A stretch of DNA of 9,137 nt, taken from NCBI GenBank assembly GCA_002393725.1, contig DGTJ01000050.1:20700-29836 (forward strand), given 5' to 3'. The first letter of the stretch is position 1; each line of letters begins with the position of its first letter. This document shows positions 5,965 through 9,137 of this stretch, one piece after another. Both the position numbers and the translations under genes were made by a program. Source of the DNA: Prevotella sp. UBA4339. Its GTDB lineage: Bacteria > Bacteroidota > Bacteroidia > Bacteroidales > Bacteroidaceae. The notes under the pieces are model-generated. The model saw only the letters and a list, made by a program, of their open reading frames with translations. It was not told the origin of the DNA and searched no databases.

Positions 5965-7047
5965 TTATTTGATTAGTTCCTTTTCGTTGGGAACCATTCC
6001 GATATAGCGTTTAGCCATTCCTGCGATACGCTCTGCAATAAGTTGGCGCAAATCTTCAGGGGCAACAATCTCCAGCTGGTCACCCATTTGCAGAATGCGA
6101 CCAATAAATTCATTGTTGGGTTCTACATGCAACAAGAAGTCGCCGCTGGTGCCATCGAAGGCGGTCAGTGGATGCTGGGTGTGATGGATGGGCTTGGTGT
6201 CGATGAGGTTGTAACAATAGGGTGAGTGCGCACGAAGACGGACATCAATTGCTGTGGTATTGTGCTTGTGGCTGACACCTACCAAATCATTGAAATACTC
6301 TGCATAGAATCCTTTTGGTGCTGGTACATAGGCCACGTCCTTCACCACCTCTACGCTGTCTCCGATACGATCAAGTGCCACATTGCTGGGGAAGAAGTCT
6401 GTTCCTTCTATCTTTCCAAACAGAAACCATCGGCCATTATACTCACGAAGGTACTGAGGATGGAATACAAGCGTCTCAACCTTACTGTAGGATTGCTCAT
6501 AGTCAAACGTCACAACCTGTTGTTGCCTGATGGTTTCATAGAGCGTAGGAAGCAGTTTCAGGTTTTTCAGCTTGCGGTCAAGACTGGTGCTGATAATCTC
6601 TTCTCCTTGTCTCTTTCTGTCCTTTATATTCAACAAGTCCTGACTATTATGGAAGAAATGATTAAGCCACTCCATCGGAAAGAACCCTGCGGAGTCTTGG
6701 CAAAACTGCCAATAGGTTTGCAGGTCTTTGATGACAACGGCATTGATAAAATCCTTCAACGGATCATTATCCTTACCTTTGTAGCGATATTCTTTATTGC
6801 GATTGTTGCCACGCTCTTCTATGCTATCAGGCACTTTTTCCAGTATCATCCGAAAAACCTGTGGGACAGCCTTCTTCAGTTCACCATATTGCTCATGGTT
6901 AGATACATTATATTCTAACTTCTCGCCCAGGTAACTTTCTAATATACTCGCATAGTTTATCCATTGGCGAGTCATTAACAATTTGTAAGTTGTGCGAGTC
7001 AAACTTGCCCGACAGCTATTTCCCTCAAAGATGTTGTTCCTTGCCAT
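5965..7047 (-). CDS. WYL-domain transcriptional regulator
   Basis: A 360-residue regulator. The N-terminal ~170 residues are helical and could form the DNA-binding region (TRTTYKLLMTRQWINYASI...), although the helix-turn-helix is divergent. Residues about 175-245 form the WYL domain: VVTFDYEQ, then HPQYLREYNGRWFLFGK (196-212), where the name-giving motif reads W207-F208-L209, and VALDRIGD. A C-terminal extension (AIDVRLRAHSPYC through GDQLEIVAPEDLRQLIAERI) matches the WCX region. WYL proteins bind nucleic-acid or nucleotide-like ligands and commonly repress phage-defence operons (for example BrxR and CapW). Here the gene lies directly upstream of a four-gene cluster in the same direction, with its own promoter and another between, so it most likely controls that cluster. 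The specific ligand and whether it represses or activates are unknown. Confidence 0.85.
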   Translation of the reverse strand: MARNNIFEGNSCRASLTRTTYKLLMTRQWINYASILESYLGEKLEYNVSNHEQYGELKKAVPQVFRMILEKVPDSIEERGNNRNKEYRYKGKDNDPLKDFINAVVIKDLQTYWQFCQDSAGFFPMEWLNHFFHNSQDLLNIKDRKRQGEEIISTSLDRKLKNLKLLPTLYETIRQQQVVTFDYEQSYSKVETLVFHPQYLREYNGRWFLFGKIEGTDFFPSNVALDRIGDSVEVVKDVAYVPAPKGFYAEYFNDLVGVSHKHNTTAIDVRLRAHSPYCYNLIDTKPIHHTQHPLTAFDGTSGDFLLHVEPNNEFIGRILQMGDQLEIVAPEDLRQLIAERIAGMAKRYIGMVPNEKELIK

Positions 7048-7076
7048 ATAAATCTAAGCATAACGATACGTTTTTG

Positions 7077-7108
7077 CAAAAATACACATTTTATATGAAT
7101 TTGCCAAA
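7077..7108 (-). promoter_or_regulatory. Promoter of the WYL regulator gene
   Basis: Read leftward, a -33 TTTG (7108-7105) is followed after 20 bp by a -7 TATTTTTG (7084-7077). The ATG at 7047 follows about 30 nt later. The spacing is identical to the other promoters in this window. Confidence 0.7.
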
Positions 7109-7164
7109 ATCTTAACCCGAATATTATCAGAGTTACGGAAACCTATAGCACAGCAACTCCTGAA

Positions 7165-7245
7165 AATCCCATTATATTGCGATTTTGCTTGGCAGTTTGG
7201 AATTTATTTTCTATCTTTTCTGCAAAATCGCAATATAATGGGATT
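7165..7245 (+). promoter_or_regulatory. Perfect 24-bp inverted repeat with promoter remnant (hipB copy 2)
   Basis: Arms 7165-7188 and 7222-7245 are perfectly complementary over 24 bp, separated by 33 bp. The gap holds TTG (7189-7191) and TATCTTTT (7212-7219). The latter lacks the conserved final G of the -7 box present in copy 1, so promoter strength is probably reduced. The operators are, if anything, better matched than in copy 1 and could still bind HipB. Confidence 0.75.
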
Positions 7246-7425
7246 ATGACGCAGAAGGAAATAAGAAATGCTGTTAAAGAGAGGCGTAAGAAGTTAGGGG
7301 TGAACCAGCAGACACTTGCAGAACTGGCCGGTGTGGCAGTCAACACAGTGGTCGCCATAGAGCGTGGCGAGGGAAATCCGCAGTTAGGAACATTACTCAC
7401 AATCCTTGACACCTTGGGGCTATAG
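7246..7425 (+). pseudogene. hipB: Truncated second hipB (59 residues)
   Basis: It is nearly identical to hipB at 1193 but stops at TAG 7423-7425, where the intact copy has CAG (Gln60). The HTH core is complete, with one replacement (Gly7 to Arg). The C-terminal 14 residues, which would help in dimerisation and lid formation, are lost. Codons after the stop still read ADINIKQLEYETM in frame, showing a recent nonsense change. It has no hipS or hipT behind it. It may be dead, or a short DNA-binding competitor for the hip operators; the weakened promoter argues for low expression. Confidence 0.85.
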
Positions 7426-7453
7426 GCAGATATTAACATTAAGCAGTTGGAGT

Positions 7454-7519
7454 ATGAGACAATGTAAGGTTTACGTTCACGATACCGAGGTCGGCAATGC
7501 CGAGAAGAGCAGGCTCTGA
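7454..7519 (+). pseudogene. hipS start fused in frame to receptor tail (21 codons)
   Basis: The first 12 codons of hipS (MRQCKVYVHDTE) run without a break into VGNAEKSRL and TGA, the final codons of the barrel receptor (compare AGNAEKSRL at 1095). The join is at 7488/7489. The simplest origin is an internal deletion from a full hipBST plus receptor-tail cassette, using the similar ACCGA (1431-1435) and ACCGGA (2766-2771) words. The result is an open 21-residue mini-frame, most likely without function. Confidence 0.85.
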
Positions 7520-7538
7520 CAAAAGGATACGTAAGGAA

Positions 7539-7603
7539 CAGGGGAGAGAACCCCTTTCTGGCAGGGAGAGAAGTACGTTCTAACAGGGAGAGAAGTACGT
7601 TCT
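7539..7603. repeat. Short tandem repeat, 22-bp period
   Basis: Two exact 20-base units (7562-7581 and 7584-7603, starting CAGGGAGAGAAG and ending ACGTTCT) are separated by AA. A diverged unit (7539-7561) precedes them and also contains a 5-bp hairpin, AGGGG/CCCCT. The repeats end 12 bp before the HU-gene terminator stem. There is no coding frame; the role is unknown. Confidence 0.7.
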
Positions 7604-7609
7604 CGCAAG

Positions 7610-7645
7610 AAAAAAGCGACCGCCCGCATCAATGCGGGCGGTCGC
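7610..7645 (-). terminator. Rho-independent terminator of the HU-like gene
   Basis: A perfect 13-bp GC-rich stem (7616-7628 with 7633-7645, arm GCGACCGCCCGCA on the + strand) closes a 4-nt loop. Read leftward it is followed by six T's (7615-7610), the classic form. The + side lacks a T-run, so it acts for the leftward HU-like gene ending at 7703. Confidence 0.9.
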
Positions 7646-7702
7646 CCTTATATCTGTGAGCGTTCGGCCATATATACTGGAGCGCCCGCCCGAAACCGAG
7701 TT

Positions 7703-8338
7703 TTATTCCTTCGAGACTTGCTTCTTTGGGAAGTATAGCCAGCGGCGGCTCTCACGCACCTTCCACAGACGGGCATTCTCGCCCACGCAGAGGTTGTCGA
7801 GATAGCGCTTGGCAGAGTCGCGCTTCAGCTGGCTGAAGATCATAAAGTCGGGCACAGTGGTGTAGCCCAGCCTCATACTGCGACGCAGGGCCTCGTCCAT
7901 CGCCCCGGCATCGTACATCTGGCTGTTGCCCACCTGACCGTTGCTTCTGCGATAGCCCTCACGGTTGCGTCCGCCCTCCTCCACGAAATCCTTCGAGGGG
8001 ATAAACTCAAGTCCGGCATACCTGATGTCTCTGCCATGAATGGTCTTGGGATCGGTATGCTCTCCAAGCAGCTTCAGCTTCGGCGCAAAAGAGCCGAGGG
8101 GCGTCTCCACCCGATAGCCGTCGGACAGCCACATGCCTGCCACTTCCATCACCACACCAAACACCTGCTGCAGCTCACCGGTGCGCAATCCGCGATACTT
8201 GCAGCAGAAGGCCTCCAGGTCCTTGAACGTCTTCTTCCTGCCCTTTACCGGACGCACATAGAGCAGCGGCTTGCCGTCGTCACCCTTAGTAGGGCGCGGA
8301 TGCACTTCAAATTCTATTCCATTAGTCTTGCGAGGCAT
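7703..8338 (-). CDS. HU-related DNA-binding protein (Bacteroidetes type)
   Basis: A 211-residue protein, about twice the length of ordinary HU. Residues about 1-118 carry an HU/IHF-like domain: the family ending GYRVETPLGSF (74-84), PKLKL, then a short arm-like HGRDIRYAGLEFIPSKDF. GLRTGELQQVFGVVMEVA forms the helical part. After a Gly/Arg/Asn-rich linker (EGGRNREGYRRSNGQ) the C-terminal ~60 residues (TTVPDFMIFSQLKRDSAKRYLDNLC...SRRWLYFPK) look like a winged-helix-type unit, as found in long HU-like proteins of Bacteroidetes. It is probably a nucleoid-associated or locus-specific DNA binder. It has its own promoter (8375-8406) and terminator (7610-7645), so it is monocistronic. GC-rich codons match the chromosomal ends, not the island. 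Family is sure; cellular role is not. Confidence 0.75.
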   Translation of the reverse strand: MPRKTNGIEFEVHPRPTKGDDGKPLLYVRPVKGRKKTFKDLEAFCCKYRGLRTGELQQVFGVVMEVAGMWLSDGYRVETPLGSFAPKLKLLGEHTDPKTIHGRDIRYAGLEFIPSKDFVEEGGRNREGYRRSNGQVGNSQMYDAGAMDEALRRSMRLGYTTVPDFMIFSQLKRDSAKRYLDNLCVGENARLWKVRESRRWLYFPKKQVSKE

Positions 8339-8374
8339 AGTCTTACTGTTTTTTCGTTTACGAGTTTGCGAATG

Positions 8375-8406
8375 CGAAAGTACTAAATTTTTTCCGCAAA
8401 AACAAA
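8375..8406 (-). promoter_or_regulatory. Promoter of the HU-like gene
   Basis: Read leftward, a -33 TTTG (8406-8403) is followed after 20 bp by TACTTTCG (8382-8375), a common variant of the Bacteroidetes -7 box. The ATG at 8338 lies about 36 nt downstream. Confidence 0.65.
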
Positions 8407-8473
8407 CTTTTAAGGAATTATTTTGCGTGACTGCCGAACTTACTCCGGCATCCTGCCAAATTTAGTTAGAAAC

Positions 8474-8510
8474 AAAAAAGGCGGGTCTCGCATTGAGATC
8501 CGCCATTTTT
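8474..8510 (-). terminator. Rho-independent terminator after rplQ
   Basis: Arms 8480-8489 and 8495-8504 (GGCGGGTCTC with GAGATCCGCC on the + strand) form a 10-bp stem with one imperfect pair and a 5-nt loop. Read leftward it ends in TTTTTTG. A T-run on the other side too means it could also stop rightward transcripts. It closes the rpoA-rplQ ribosomal operon. Confidence 0.85.
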
Positions 8511-8528
8511 ATAGATTCTAAATAAAAC

Positions 8529-9032
8529 TTATTCAGCCTTAGCCTCTTCAGTAGCAGGTGCCTCAGCTGGTGCCTCGGCCTTTGCCTCCTCAGCAACAGG
8601 AGCCTCTGCCTTGGCAGCACCGCCACGACGGCTACGACGTGTCTTCTTCTTACCTGCATCCTTTGCCATATCGGGATCGAAGTCTACGAGCTCGATGAAG
8701 CATACCTGAGCAGCGTCGCCCTGACGGGTTCCGAGCTTGATGATACGGGTGTATCCGCCTGGACGGTCACCTACAGCCTGAGCCACCTCTCCGAAGAGCT
8801 TCTTGATGGCTTCCTTGTTCTGAAGGTAGCTGAATACAACACGACGAGAATTTGTTGAGTCGTCCTTTGCCTTTGTGATAAGGGGCTCAACATACTTCTT
8901 CAGTTCCTTTGCCTTTGCTACGGTCGTAGTGATTCTTTTGTGCTCAATCAGCGAGATGGCCATGTTGGCAAGCATAGCGCTACGGTGACTGGCAGTACGG
9001 CCGAGATGGTTGAATTTCTTATTATGTCTCAT
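8529..9032 (-). CDS. rplQ: 50S ribosomal protein L17 (bL17)
   Basis: A 167-residue protein with the standard bL17 start MRHNKKFNHLGRTASHR. RSAMLANMAISLIEHKRITTT and AKELKKYVEPLITKAK follow, then the C-terminal GGYTRIIKLGTRQGDAAQVCFIELVD. These regions bind 23S rRNA near the exit-tunnel region of the large subunit. After residue ~128 comes a tail not found in E. coli L17 (127 residues): a basic KKKTRRSRRGG patch, then imperfect AEAPAEE-type repeats rich in Ala, Glu, Pro and Lys, probably disordered. Such tails occur in other Bacteroidetes L17 proteins. It starts 45 nt after the rpoA stop, in the usual rpoA-rplQ order, and is followed by a terminator. Highly reliable call. Confidence 0.97.
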   Translation of the reverse strand: MRHNKKFNHLGRTASHRSAMLANMAISLIEHKRITTTVAKAKELKKYVEPLITKAKDDSTNSRRVVFSYLQNKEAIKKLFGEVAQAVGDRPGGYTRIIKLGTRQGDAAQVCFIELVDFDPDMAKDAGKKKTRRSRRGGAAKAEAPVAEEAKAEAPAEAPATEEAKAE

Positions 9033-9077
9033 TTTTCTTTTTTGCTTTTATTGGGCATTCGGCATGTCTTCGCAGAC

Positions 9078-9137
9078 TTACTCCCTGTCCAGTTTATACT
9101 TTGAAATGTCAGTTCCAAACGACAGATTCAGACTCTC
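9078..9137 (-). CDS. rpoA: RNA polymerase alpha subunit, last 19 codons
   Basis: The leftward frame entering at the window edge reads ESLNLSFGTDISKYKLDRE and stops at 9080-9078. This is the C-terminal end typical of Bacteroidetes RNA polymerase alpha (L.FG.DISKYK). Its position directly upstream of rplQ fits the conserved rpsK-rpsD-rpoA-rplQ order. Only the extreme end is present, after the promoter-contacting C-terminal domain. Confidence 0.9.
   Translation of the reverse strand, partial: ESLNLSFGTDISKYKLDRE

Larger units (their letters stand above)
7161..7488 (+). repeat. 328-bp hip repeat, copy 2 (damaged)
   Basis: This segment is collinear with 1108-1435 with 11 substitutions and no gaps. 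Three look harmful: G to T at the last base of the -7 box (7219), GGA to AGA in hipB (G7R), and CAG to TAG at codon 60. Homology stops at 12 codons into hipS, exactly where receptor-tail sequence begins. The two copies are direct repeats 6,053 bp apart. Confidence 0.93.

Noticed and set aside
6226..6918. 230-codon + strand open frame
   Set aside because: It lies wholly opposite the WYL regulator gene, has no promoter, and its translation shows no domain pattern; the leftward frame is clearly the coding one.
7539..7603. Possible CRISPR array
   Set aside because: Two exact units separated by only 2 bp have no spacer-length gaps, and no cas gene is present.
8424..8453. TGCCG/CGGCA short inverted repeat upstream of the HU-like gene
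   Set aside because: A 5-bp stem with a 9-nt loop is expected by chance in such sequence and sits upstream of the -33 element without other support.
9066..9077. Tiny GTCT/AGAC hairpin with GCGA loop directly after rpoA
   Set aside because: A 4-bp stem is too weak to claim as attenuator or processing site.

Overview
The window is from a Bacteroidales genome, most likely Prevotella/Segatella-like. The evidence is the rpoA-rplQ order with an Ala/Glu/Pro-tailed L17, a Bacteroidetes-type outer-membrane beta-barrel receptor, an HU-related DNA-binding protein, and four promoters with the Bacteroidetes sigma pattern (TTTG or TTG, 20 nt, then TAnnTTTG or TACTTTCG). The genus is an inference. Two GC-rich, core-like ends flank a visibly AT-richer accessory middle.

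Layout. (1) 1-1095 (+): the 3' part of a TonB-dependent-receptor-like barrel gene. (2) 1193-2713 (+): hipB, hipS and hipT, a tripartite toxin-antitoxin module in which HipA is split into a small N-terminal protein and a separate kinase. Its promoter lies between the arms of a long inverted repeat. Just after hipT lies a 72-bp copy of the 3' end of the receptor gene, so hipBST sits between direct repeats of that end. (3) 2956-7047 (-): five genes transcribed leftward. They are a WYL regulator, then, behind their own promoter, a methylase-like protein without catalytic motifs, a pseudo-receiver protein, a GIY-YIG nuclease and a one-pass membrane protein. The last four are separated by 16 nt, a 4-nt ATGA overlap and 2 nt. 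(4) 7161-7519 (+): a second, 96.6% identical copy of the hip promoter-hipB-hipS start. It is damaged by a nonsense codon in hipB, a mutated -7 box and truncation of hipS after 12 codons, where it joins a third scrap of the receptor 3' end in frame. (5) 7539-7603: 22-bp tandem repeats. (6) 7616-8406 (-): HU-like gene with clear promoter and terminator. (7) 8480-9137 (-): terminator, rplQ and the last codons of rpoA.

How it fits together. HipT is a predicted Ser/Thr kinase toxin, HipS the probable neutraliser and HipB the autorepressor. The leftward cluster has the make-up of a defence locus: a WYL switch, a nuclease, a restriction-modification-derived protein that may bind or sense, a degenerate signalling domain and a membrane partner. 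I do not recognise this combination as a named system. The hip repeats bracket the cluster, so recombination between them would delete 6,053 bp. The repeated receptor ends mark the places where cassettes have been exchanged. Function of the leftward cluster is inference; the repeats, junctions and mutations are read directly from the sequence.
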